DNA of 26,002 nt from Alteromonas mediterranea DE. GTDB taxonomy: Bacteria > Pseudomonadota > Gammaproteobacteria > Enterobacterales > Alteromonadaceae. The notes under the pieces are model-generated. The model saw nothing but the letters and a program-made list of their open reading frames with translations. It had not been told where the DNA came from and searched no databases. Shown here piece after piece: positions 6,656 through 15,981 of the stretch. The stretch spans positions 2,369,145 to 2,395,146 of the forward strand of contig NC_011138.3 in NCBI RefSeq assembly GCF_000020585.3. The letters are read 5' to 3'. The first letter of the stretch is position 1, and each line of letters starts with the position of its first letter. Both the position numbers and the translations under genes were made by a program.

Positions 6656-6999
6656 TACAAGAAACCTATAGCTTTAATTATAAAGGGAACGAGATCCCTA
6701 CAGACAAAGCCGGGTATTTACTCGACTATACCCTTTGGGAAGAAGGTATGGTTGACTTACTGGCGCAAGAAGAGAACATTGAACTAACCGAAGCCCACTG
6801 GGAAGTGGTGCGTTTCGTGCGCGCATTCTATGAAGAATACGAAACCAGCCCAGCGATTCGTGCCTTGGTGAAAGCCATGGCCAATAAGTTTGGACCGGAA
6901 AAAGGTAATAGTCGTTATCTTCAACGATTATTTAAAAAAGGCCCGGCTAAGCAAGCCACAAAATTGGCTGGATTACCAAAACCTGCGAAATGCTTGTAA
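6652..6999 (+). CDS. tusE: Sulfurtransferase TusE
   Basis: A 115-residue TusE/DsrC family protein. The C-terminal half is almost the same as E. coli Tus[21 protein letters not shown], then [20 protein letters not shown] and [19 protein letters not shown]. The penultimate cysteine, C114, is the residue that accepts sulfur from TusD and hands it to the MnmA-tRNA complex. It is a small cytoplasmic carrier and the last gene of the tus operon, starting inside the tusB stop (ATGA). A terminator hairpin follows at 7024. The coding frame is complete. Confidence 0.97.
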   Translation: MIQETYSFNYKGNEIPTDKAGYLLDYTLWEEGMVDLLAQEENIELTEAHWEVVRFVRAFYEEYETSPAIRALVKAMANKFGPEKGNSRYLQRLFKKGPAKQATKLAGLPKPAKCL

Positions 7000-7023
7000 A
7001 GGCGATTACGCATTATATTTAAA

Positions 7024-7052
7024 GCGCTAGCGCCCCTCTGCTGGCGTTTTTT
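7024..7052 (+). terminator. Rho-independent terminator of the tus operon
   Basis: CGCTAG (7025-7030) pairs with CTGGCG (7041-7046), including one G-T pair, around a 10-nt loop, and is followed by six T. It lies 25 bases after the tusE stop. Confidence 0.7.
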
Positions 7053-7352
7053 CTTTCGCACATTCCATAAAATTACTTTCTCCTCTCATCACAGGCATAT
7101 CAACATGGGTCAAACCCACCTACTAGCCTTCTACTAAAGGTACTCGTTAAATTGCTGCTCGGGTTGAAACCTGATTCAAGGTAGCTATTAGAAGTGCCAC
7201 CCTATTGTCAATTGTTTTAGCCTTGGTGTTGATATTGCAACAACCTCTTTACATTAGCGTTTTATCTCGGGTTTCAGGCATATTTTTCATACTTGCCTTT
7301 TGCCGAACACCATAAACGTGAATGTTTTACATAAATGGACATAGGAGGCTGT
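7053..7352. other. Gene-free spacer before the host-attachment-family gene
   Basis: No convincing coding frame or RNA gene is seen in these 300 bases. There is a small inverted repeat TGGGT-CAA-ACCCA at 7106-7118, and a strong AGGAGG ribosome site at 7343-7348 that serves the gene starting at 7353. The promoter of that gene must lie here but no boxes stand out. Confidence 0.5.
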
Positions 7353-7790
7353 ATGACAGTTCAGAAACACTACGTAATTGTGGCCAACCACGACAACGCC
7401 ACAGCTTACACCTATACCAACCACGGAAGCGCACTTGTTGAAGTAAAGAAATGGCACAATGAGTTTAGCGGAGCAAGCGATCAAGATATTTATACGGATA
7501 AACCCGGTAGGCAATCGGCTCCCGCTTCGCAAGTGCCAGGTGTCGATAGCATGAATCGAAAAGATGCCGCTGAACTTGAAGATGAACGATTTGCCAGTGA
7601 CATTGCTGACTGGCTAGATGGCGAGCGTAAACGAGGTGCGCTAGGCTCTATAGATATTATTAGTGGGCCAGGATTTCTAGGGAAACTAAGAAACGGAATG
7701 TCATCTCAATGTTCAGAAGTCGTCGACAAAGAAGTGAAAAAGAATGTTTTAGGTGCGGATGAGGAAACCTTGCTTTCCTACCTTAAATAA
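7353..7790 (+). CDS. Host-attachment (Host_attach/AtsE) family protein
   Basis: A 145-residue soluble protein of the Host_attach family. Typical features are the N-terminal strand HYVIVANHDNATAYTY, an inner DIYTDKPGRQ (family SDRPGR), an acidic ELEDERFASDIADWL stretch and IISGPGFLGKLR (family APPRFLGLLR), then a C-terminal helix with VDKEVKKNV. The family was named from Agrobacterium AtsE, linked to attachment to host cells, but in most bacteria its job is unknown. The fold suggests an RNase-H/eRF1-like domain; that is family knowledge, not seen here. The frame is open for six more codons upstream, but the ATG at 7353 has AGGAGG at the right distance. Single gene with a terminator behind it. 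Confidence 0.75.
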   Translation: MTVQKHYVIVANHDNATAYTYTNHGSALVEVKKWHNEFSGASDQDIYTDKPGRQSAPASQVPGVDSMNRKDAAELEDERFASDIADWLDGERKRGALGSIDIISGPGFLGKLRNGMSSQCSEVVDKEVKKNVLGADEETLLSYLK

Positions 7791-7817
7791 AACGTTCTTT
7801 GGTACACCTATGATTAC

Positions 7818-7848
7818 AGGCGGCGGTCGTTAATGCCGCCTTAATTTT
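7818..7848. terminator. Bidirectional hairpin between convergent genes
   Basis: AGGCGGC pairs with GCCGCCT (7 bp, 10-nt loop), followed by TTAATTTTATT on the plus strand. It sits 28 bases after the host-attachment-family gene and 19 before the end of the convergent SRAP gene. Confidence 0.6.
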
Positions 7849-7866
7849 ATTCGCTTGTCAGTTAAG

Positions 7867-8613
7867 TTAGAGGTTTTCGTCAGCCTTTAACATATTAGCT
7901 TCAGCGATTGCCTCAGCCTTTAACATATTAGCTTCACCGATTGCCTCAGCACTTTTAAACGTCTTTACTCGCGTGACTTCAAAGTCGGTATAAATACGAG
8001 GGTTATTCAAAATATACTCTACCTCATTATTTAATGGGCCTTGTGTGTCAGCGGTTAGCCACGCATTAATAGCGTGACTATCATGAGGAAGAAAGCAAGG
8101 GATGGATTTCTCGTGATATTGGCTAAAGCCATCCATGGGCGGGCGCGTCACTACTGCACAGGAAAACAGCCCATTGCTAAATCGCCGGTACACCGCGCCA
8201 ATAAGCAATGCTCCGCTAGTGGGCTTCATTAAATAATGCGCTTTTCCTTTTCCAAGTGGGTTTGACTCCCCTACCGCTGTTGCCACTACTACTGCTCGTC
8301 GCTCTCGAATAAACTTTCCCCAATAAGGGCTATCTAAGTTACGAGCATTAAAAGTTGTCCTATCGCCAATCTCTAACGTGTCGCCAATGGGCTTGGCATC
8401 AAACCACCATGTAGCATCTATGGTGCTATCCTCAGACATAATTAAATTGGTAATTTGTCGTTCAGACGCTTTGCCAAATGCTGGGTAGAAGTTAATAACG
8501 TTGCTTGAGGATGATTCGTTGACAAAAAGCGGAATGGTTTGTGTTAGCCCTACTTCTTCAAGTAGCGCTATAACATCTGGTGAGTCAGTAATACGTTGAA
8601 TAAATCCGCACAT
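7867..8613 (-). CDS. SRAP domain protein (YedK/HMCES family)
   Basis: SRAP proteins bind single-stranded DNA and form a thiazolidine cross-link through Cys2 to abasic sites, shielding them. This protein starts MCGFIQR, so Cys2 is present once the first Met is removed, and this fixes the start even though no clear ribosome site precedes it. The other active-site residues are in place: N89 in FNARNL, E116 in AVGESN, H167 in YHEKSIPCFLP. At 248 residues it is a little longer than E. coli YedK (222). It lacks the common GFYEW form around the glutamate, so it is a divergent member. The C-terminus ends in a duplicated 11-residue unit (223-244) that is unlikely to belong to the fold. It is convergent with the preceding gene. 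Confidence 0.85.
   Translation of the reverse strand: MCGFIQRITDSPDVIALLEEVGLTQTIPLFVNESSSSNVINFYPAFGKASERQITNLIMSEDSTIDATWWFDAKPIGDTLEIGDRTTFNARNLDSPYWGKFIRERRAVVVATAVGESNPLGKGKAHYLMKPTSGALLIGAVYRRFSNGLFSCAVVTRPPMDGFSQYHEKSIPCFLPHDSHAINAWLTADTQGPLNNEVEYILNNPRIYTDFEVTRVKTFKSAEAIGEANMLKAEAIAEANMLKADENL
7881..7946 (-). repeat. 33-bp tandem duplication at the end of the SRAP gene
   Basis: Two 33-bp units, 7881-7913 and 7914-7946, differ at one base and encode EAIGEANMLKA and EAIAEANMLKA. A recent in-frame duplication. Confidence 0.9.
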
Positions 8614-8670
8614 AAAGAACGCTAGCGAGAGTCTGAATTGACTCTAAAGTACAGAAATATTGAGGGAAGT

Positions 8671-8706
8671 AAAAGAAAAAGAGCCATCACATAAAAGTGA
8701 TGGCTC
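8671..8706 (-). terminator. Rho-independent terminator of the TonB receptor gene
   Basis: A perfect 10-bp stem (GAGCCATCAC with GTGATGGCTC, 6-nt loop, 8681-8706), followed on the minus strand by TTTTTCTTTT. It starts 17 bases after the receptor stop codon. Confidence 0.92.
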
Positions 8707-8723
8707 ATAGTTTTTAGCAGTAT

Positions 8724-11624
8724 TTATTCGAAGCGAACAGTAATTCCTGCATTCAATCTACGACCTAGTAGATCATATAGTGGATTGAACGTGTAGCCAG
8801 GTGGTACTTTATTGAACGCGTTTCTTAAGCCCACATATACATCAACATTTTCGTTGTATGTGTATTCAATGCTAAAGTCATGCGTCCAAATACTTCCAAC
8901 AAATGCTGGAGATACGTCTTCAGGCGAATCAGCACCGGGTGAAACGTCAAATAACGCAGAGCGGTCTATAAAACGGCTCGTATAGTTGAAGTTCCACTCA
9001 TCAAGACGATAGTCAACAATTGTTCTTAATTGATATTCAGGATCGCCTACCTCACCCACTTCTACGTTAATCTCATCTGGACGGTCTTGGAACGCATACT
9101 CTTCAAGTTCGTTTACTTTGTTACCTTGAAGGTTTAAACGTAGCTCCCCAGGTAGTCCTAAATCACCAAGTTCAGTAGTATAGCGAACCTGAAACTCAAC
9201 GCCCGACGTTTTAAGTGCCGAAGCATTGATAAAGCCTGAACGTACAACTTCCACGTCGTTGTTTTCGTCACGGTCAATCTGCGAGCAGAATCCTGCGTCA
9301 GGGCCACCCGTCGCATCAACACAGTTATCTAGGATATCCTGTGCACCAACTTCTGTGATCGCATCTTCAATTTCAATGTCATAGAAATCAAGTGTTACGG
9401 AGAAGTTTTCTAAGAACTCTGGCGTCCAAACTACACCAACCGTTTTTGATTCACTACTTTCAGAGAATAGATCAGGATTACCGCCTGATACCGTTTCGAT
9501 ACTTACGTTATCATTTGCTTCAAAGCCAGCAGGAATACCGAGAGCTAGACAGTTCGCCGCGCGATCTGGATCATCATTAATGTTATCGGCATCACACGGG
9601 TCGTTGATATTTGCGAAACCTGGTGATTGAGGAGAAAATGCCTCGTCCACGTTAGGCGCACGAACAGCTTCACCTACCGTACCGCGAATACGTACATCTT
9701 CAATTGGCGCCCACATAAAGCCTACTTGCCATGCATCTGCACTACCCGCGTGTGAATAGTCTGCTGTACGATATGCCGCATCAAGTGACAGCTCTTTTGC
9801 CAGCATAACGTCACTAAGAAGAGGTAAGCGAAGCTCAACGAAAAACTCACTTACATCATATCCACCGAAGGAATTTGGTGTAGCAGCGTTAGTAAATACG
9901 CCTTGTTGCGTTAATTCATCGGTAGTTGTTTCAACTTCTTCTTCACGATATTCATAGCCCAAAGCGATACCCAGCGGGCCACCAGGAAGTTCAAACCATT
10001 CAGCAGAATCAAATGCCAGTGTTCCACCAATCATTTCTTGAGTGATTTCATCTTCGCGCTGCACATCACCAGCGATGAAGTCTGCAGAAGCTGCGCTTGC
10101 TTGACCGAAACCAAATGGATTAAACGGTGCACAGTTTTCTGGGTTTACTAACGCTGGGTCCTCGTAGTCATCACCCTGAAGTTCTGGAACCTGGCTACGA
10201 CACGCTGCTTGACCAGTTTCAGGGTCAATTACAGAATCAAGCGCCGCTAGGAAGTTTGTAGGAATTAAGTCGTTTAATGTACGACGCACGTTCGACACTT
10301 CGCCTCGCGTGTAATAAACGTCGTAGTCGAACTCGGTGTCGCTTAGTGAGAAATACCCTTCAAAGCCACCGATGAAGCGGAAGAGTTCACGGTCGTTAGA
10401 CGCTGTTCGATTACCAATGTCAGTAAAGAAGCGTGACATTTCTACCACAGATTGGCCGCCATCAAGAAGACGTGAGCGCGTAGAATCATCTAAGAATGCA
10501 TTGTCTTCGACATCTACAAAAACACCGCCAAAACGGAAAGAAGGCTGGAATTGCTGCTCAATCTTCTTATCTACGTGTTTAACATCACCATAAAATCGTA
10601 CGTTGTCGGTAATGTCATAGCGGAACGTACTTGCTAACGTAACTGTTTCTTGGTCAGGGATGTAGTTAACATAGTCTTCACCGAAGAAGACTGTGTCATA
10701 ACGCTGGTCAAAACTACCAAACGCAAAGCTATTCGTTTCTAGACGAGATACTTGGTCCATAGGTGTGCCGTCTGGCATAAACGTAATTCTAGGGCCACCA
10801 CCAAATGGGTTGATAACGCCGAACTGGTTAATCATCTCTGAACCAACAAACGGAACACGCAGTCTATCTGCGATTCCATCGTTTTCACCTGTATCTGCAG
10901 GGTTTACAATCGTCCCCCACGCGGCAGCCTGTTGAAGATCAGGCTCCATAACTTGGTTTATGTTGTTCTTTTCTGCAAAGAAGGTGATGTTACCTCTGCC
11001 GTCGTCAGTCGTGTGACCGTATAGGGCACTAAAGTTGTTAGTTCTGTTACCAACACCTTCGAGATCGGTAGTACCATCAAACCTAAACTCTAGGCCTTCA
11101 TAGTCATCTCTTAGGATAACGTTAATAACACCCGATACCGCATCAGAACCATAAATAGCCGATGCGCCACCAGTAATAACTTCAATCCGTTCGATCATAG
11201 CGGCGGGGATTGAGCCTGTATCTACCGCGTTTGAAAATGGTGAGCCCGCTACGTGGCGTTTGCCGTTAACAAGCGTTAGCGTTCGGTTTTCGCCAAGAGA
11301 GCGTAAATCTGGCGAACTCAGTCCAGCATTGGCATTACTATTGTTGTTACCAATTAGGGTTGAGCCTGCAGCATTGCAGGAAGTTCAGCAGATACTACCT
11401 AAGTCGGAGTACCGAAGCGCTTTATTCTTCTGCACTTACTGAAACGATTGGTGCTGGCGTTGAAGCTCTGCACGTTTAATGCGTGACCCAGTTACTTTAA
11501 TTTTTTCGACGGCTTCTTCATCTGGTGCATTTTCTTGTGCCATTGCTGGATAGGCAAGTGATCCTACAAGACCAATCAACGCCGCATTTCGCAACGCATT
11601 GGTAATAAGGTTTTTTTTAAACAT
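8724..11624 (-). pseudogene. TonB-dependent outer-membrane receptor, 5' part frameshifted
   Basis: The frame from ATG 11624 (Shine-Dalgarno AGGGAA) gives a signal peptide ending AMA-QE, then KIKVTGSRIKRAEL, and stops at 11436. The main open part, 8724 to about 11350, holds the rest of the plug (SSPDLRSLGENRTLTLVNGK, then GGASAIYGSDAVSGVINVIL) and a long beta-barrel ending VRFE. In between, STPAPIVSVSAEE, then RFGT, LGSI and AELPAMLQ appear in successive frames. Five small deletions (six bases in all) between about 11350 and 11465 would give one protein of about 968 residues. Such receptors take up bulky nutrients using TonB-ExbBD energy; this subgroup is typical of marine Alteromonadales, substrate unknown. 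Either sequencing error or decay. A strong terminator follows and palindromes lie upstream. Confidence 0.85.
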
Positions 11625-12123
11625 GTGTGTTCCCTGGAATTTTGTTGAGGAAACGGAAATTCCAAGATGGACATTTTCCTTATCCCCAAACGCAATTGTT
11701 GATTCATTAATCAATGTTTTTAAGGCGCGTATGAAATTTGATATTTCATTTTTGTTACGCGGCAAGTAACATTATCCAATTGGATTAGATATGTAAAGAA
11801 ATGTCAGTAGTGACATTAGTGCATGAAAAATATGAGAATTTTGCTAAAAAACAAACCGTATTTACAATTTGAAACAACTTTCCTTAATTTAAATATCTTT
11901 TATAAGCTTTTGAATATATAGGATATATTTTGCTTATTAGTTGTTTTGGCAGAATTCTTAAGACTCTATTGACGAATAGTATTAAATATTATACGGGTTA
12001 GGGAGGTAAGATGACCGACACCTTTCTTAGGTGCCGGTAATACGTTTGATATCATCTGCTTGGCTGTTTGGACGTCTACAGATTACAAGTGGGGGCTAAT
12101 GAACGCTTCGTCAATCAAGCGCT
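11625..12123. promoter_or_regulatory. Gene-free, AT-rich region with operator-like palindromes
   Basis: About 500 bases between the receptor start and the end of serS hold no credible gene. Two strong palindromes lie upstream of the receptor: ATCCAATTGGAT at 11774-11785 (perfect 12-mer) and AATGTCA-GTAG-TGACATT at 11800-11817 (7-bp arms). They are 150-190 bases ahead of the receptor start and may be operators for a repressor or activator that senses its substrate; this is inferred. A hairpin with 9 pairs and one mismatch (12014-12038) lies downstream of serS but has no T run. Confidence 0.5.
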
Positions 12124-13422
<1,299 letters not shown>

Positions 13423-13426
13423 CTAA

Positions 13427-13810
13427 TTATCCTTTCATTAATTCAATGGCCAGCCACCCAGCTAGCAAGCAGGCGCCAACGTTAAGAAATACATTCGCTG
13501 CCGCTTTAAGCCACAGCTCGTTTTCTAATAAAGTTAAGGTTTCAACGGAAAATGTTGAGAATGTGGTAAAGGCCCCTAAAAGCCCAACGCCGATAAGTGC
13601 ACGGTATGGAGAGTCGCTCAAGTCATAGCGTTCAATAACACCGTAAAGTAACGCAAGTGCAAACGACCCCACCACATTCACCGTTAGTGTACCAAACGGC
13701 ATGTGTTTTCCAAATAAGGAATCAACACTTGTAGTAACAAAATAACGTAAACATGCGCCGGTCGCCCCGCCAGCGGCAATAAAACAGTACAAAGCTAACC
13801 CTTGAGGCAC
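13427..13810 (-). CDS. crcB: Fluoride-specific ion channel CrcB/Fluc
   Basis: A 127-residue inner-membrane protein with four hydrophobic helices, which in this family forms a dual-topology dimer that lets fluoride leave the cell. Family marks are GGATGACLRYF near the start, the pore segment PFGTLTVNVVGSFALALLYG with its asparagine, and GLLGAFTTFSTFSVE with the phenylalanine/serine/threonine fluoride track. It starts with GTG at 13810, with GGGAG at a good distance. It lies between rarA and serS, which are adjacent in E. coli; crcB is therefore an insertion in this operon. I saw no fluoride riboswitch consensus in the 102-base gap upstream, so it is probably expressed with its neighbours. Confidence 0.93.
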   Translation of the reverse strand: MPQGLALYCFIAAGGATGACLRYFVTTSVDSLFGKHMPFGTLTVNVVGSFALALLYGVIERYDLSDSPYRALIGVGLLGAFTTFSTFSVETLTLLENELWLKAAANVFLNVGACLLAGWLAIELMKG

Positions 13811-13912
13811 GAATAACTCCCTAGCGCATTTTTTTAAAGTGAGTTGTTTGTTGAAGTGACCCTTTTTGACTAATACACGTTTTAGCGATAAGTCACTGTA
13901 CAGGTTTGCACT

Positions 13913-15220
13913 TTACCTTTTATTGTGACTTCTCGCATTAAGTGTGTCGAGAAATTCTCGTTTGGCCTTAAGGGCTTTTTCTAATCCGCGATCATTGGGG
14001 TTATAAAGCCGCGTTCCTTCAAGACTTTCCGGAAAGTAAGACTCTCCCGCCGCAAACGCATTGGGTTCATTGTGCGCATAACGATAGCCATCACCGTGGC
14101 CTAACTCTTTCATAAGTGACGTGGGCGCATTACGTAAATGCATGGGAACTGGGGCATCGGAGGTTTTGCGCGCTAGTGCTTTGGCTTCATTAAACGCCAT
14201 ATACACTGCATTACTTTTTGCTGCCAATGCACAATATACTGCTGCTTGTGCGATAGCACGCTCACCCTCTGCGGGCCCCACGCGGTGAAATGTATCCCAC
14301 GCGTTTATACAAAGCTGCATGGCCCTTGGGTCTGCGTTTCCAATATCTTCTGAGGCAATGGCAAGTAGACGTCTTCCGACGTAAAGCGCATCACCGCCGC
14401 CGTCTAATATTCTCGCATACCAATACAAAGCTGCATCTGGGTCTGAGCCTCTTACCGACTTATGGAAAGCGGAGATTAAATCGTAAAAGGTATCGCCTTT
14501 ATTGTCGTAACTGGCAACTTTCTCGCCTACCGCATGCTCGATATCGCTAACGGTAATTTCGTTAGCACTTGTGAAGTCAGCGGCCAGTTCTAAATAAGTA
14601 AGAAGGCGCCGGGCATCACCACCGCTTAAATCTATAAGGGCGTTTCTTGCTATATCATCAATACCAAGGGCTCTGTCGCCAAGACCTTTTTCGGTATCAC
14701 TTAATGCTCTATCGACTAATTCAGAAAGCGCGTGTTGTTCAAGTGTTTGTAGCACATAAACACGTACTCGAGATAAAAGCGCTTTATTTAATTCGAACGA
14801 CGGGTTTTCTGTGGTTGCGCCAATAAAGGTGACCACCCCAGACTCTACAAAGGGAAGAAAGGCATCTTGTTGGCTTTTATTAAACCTGTGAACTTCGTCT
14901 ACAAATAAAAGGGTTCGCTGGTTATACCTTGCGTTGTCTTCAGCCTTATCCATGGCGGCTCTGATGTCTTTTACGCCAGACGTAACGGCGGAAATGCGCA
15001 AGACAGAGGCATTGGTGTACTGAGCTATGAGTTCTGCAAGGGTGGTTTTTCCAGTGCCGGGCGGCCCCCACAAAATCATTGAATGACAGTGGCCCGCTTC
15101 GAGCATTTTGCGAAGGGGTTTACCCTTGCCTAGCAAATGGTCTTGCCCGCTGTACTGCTCTATGGTGATAGGGCGCATACGCGCCGCTAACGGCGCAAAT
15201 TCTTGATTAACGCTGGTCAT
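13913..15220 (-). CDS. rarA: Replication-associated recombination protein A (AAA+ ATPase)
   Basis: RarA/MgsA is a clamp-loader-like AAA+ ATPase of the Rad17/WRNIP1 family that acts at stalled replication forks. It begins with the family [20 protein letters not shown]; Walker A is GPPGTGKTT at 52-60; Walker B is [20 protein letters not shown] around 101-120; sensor 1 is [10 protein letters not shown]; sensor 2 is SGGDARRLL; and the C-terminal tetramerisation part has [18 protein letters not shown] and [10 protein letters not shown]. The open frame begins one codon earlier at a TTG (15223), but the ATG at 15220 is chosen. It overlaps the end of lolA by 14 bases, showing coupling. Length 435, near the usual 447. 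Order lolA-rarA-serS is as in E. coli apart from crcB. Confidence 0.96.
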   Translation of the reverse strand: MTSVNQEFAPLAARMRPITIEQYSGQDHLLGKGKPLRKMLEAGHCHSMILWGPPGTGKTTLAELIAQYTNASVLRISAVTSGVKDIRAAMDKAEDNARYNQRTLLFVDEVHRFNKSQQDAFLPFVESGVVTFIGATTENPSFELNKALLSRVRVYVLQTLEQHALSELVDRALSDTEKGLGDRALGIDDIARNALIDLSGGDARRLLTYLELAADFTSANEITVSDIEHAVGEKVASYDNKGDTFYDLISAFHKSVRGSDPDAALYWYARILDGGGDALYVGRRLLAIASEDIGNADPRAMQLCINAWDTFHRVGPAEGERAIAQAAVYCALAAKSNAVYMAFNEAKALARKTSDAPVPMHLRNAPTSLMKELGHGDGYRYAHNEPNAFAAGESYFPESLEGTRLYNPNDRGLEKALKAKREFLDTLNARSHNKR

Positions 15221-15965
15221 CAACTATGTAGCTATCTGGTATTTCAACAGAAAAAGTATCAGCGGCAACAGGAAAGCGAGTTTCAATATTATTAAACACT
15301 AAGGTGCTGATTTGCTGTTGCGCGTCTAGCATATTAAGCGAAGCGAGCTCATTATCTTGATTGAAGGTTAAAGTAAGCGTGACAATTTGACCGCCTTCCT
15401 CTTTAGGCGTTATCTGATAACTGCGTAATACCCCTTTACTACCCGCACCTTCAGATAGCGATGCGCTTTTTAATTCGCTAATCGAAAATTTAGCCCACGT
15501 TGCTTCATCGGTCGCGGTTAGCAAAACAATGGGGTTATCTTTAACAGCATTGTCTTGTGAAAGCACGGTGACCTGCTCTACAAAGGTGTCTACATTCCAA
15601 ACCGCTTCACCATCGGCAACTAATAAAGTTTCGTCAGGGAACGTGGTTTCCCAGCGCAACTTATTGGGGCGCGTCATTGTTAGCGTGCCTTGCGCTTCGT
15701 GCACTACGTTTTGCTGGGCATCGACTACGGTTTGCTCGAAGCCTGCGCGAAATTGTTTCATTTTACCAAGTAAAGCCTGTAGCGATGCTCTGGCCGAACT
15801 TTTTAACTCAAGGTTAATGCTTGGGCTTTGCGCGCTTTGTGAAGCGCTTGCCATCTGAGTAGTGGTGCTCGACGCTGTGTTTTGCGCAACGGCACTTTTA
15901 ACACTAAGCCCAATACTAAGCGTTGTTAGCGCACCTACTAAATAAACCGAAACTGCTTTATTCAT
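15207..15965 (-). CDS. lolA: Outer-membrane lipoprotein carrier protein LolA
   Basis: LolA is the periplasmic chaperone that takes lipoproteins from LolCDE at the inner membrane and delivers them to LolB at the outer membrane. A Sec signal peptide of about 27 residues ends SAVAQ. A Ser/Thr/Gln-rich linker of some 25 residues follows that E. coli LolA lacks, which explains the length of 252 against about 203. The mature domain has [39 protein letters not shown] and [20 protein letters not shown], the usual LolA core. It starts 16 bases after the ftsK stop and its end overlaps rarA. The start has no clear ribosome site, suggesting coupling with ftsK translation. Confidence 0.95.
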   Translation of the reverse strand: MNKAVSVYLVGALTTLSIGLSVKSAVAQNTASSTTTQMASASQSAQSPSINLELKSSARASLQALLGKMKQFRAGFEQTVVDAQQNVVHEAQGTLTMTRPNKLRWETTFPDETLLVADGEAVWNVDTFVEQVTVLSQDNAVKDNPIVLLTATDEATWAKFSISELKSASLSEGAGSKGVLRSYQITPKEEGGQIVTLTLTFNQDNELASLNMLDAQQQISTLVFNNIETRFPVAADTFSVEIPDSYIVDDQR

Positions 15966-15981
15966 TTATTCAATCCGTTTG

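Noticed and set aside
7106..7118. Inverted repeat TGGGT-CAA-ACCCA
   Set aside because: Short, isolated and without a T run or a position close to a start; no role can be supported.
12001..12040. Nine-codon ORF (ATG at 12011) behind a strong GGGAGG on the plus strand
   Set aside because: It points into the 3' end of serS on the opposite strand, with no plus-strand gene to control, and its codons coincide with a hairpin. Probably chance.
13811..13912. Possible fluoride riboswitch upstream of crcB
   Set aside because: I could not find the conserved GGNGAUGG-type core or pseudoknot partners on the minus strand.
14290..14550. Plus-strand frames inside rarA, ftsK, the receptor and other genes
   Set aside because: They are antisense shadows of well-supported genes, with no ribosome sites or family features.
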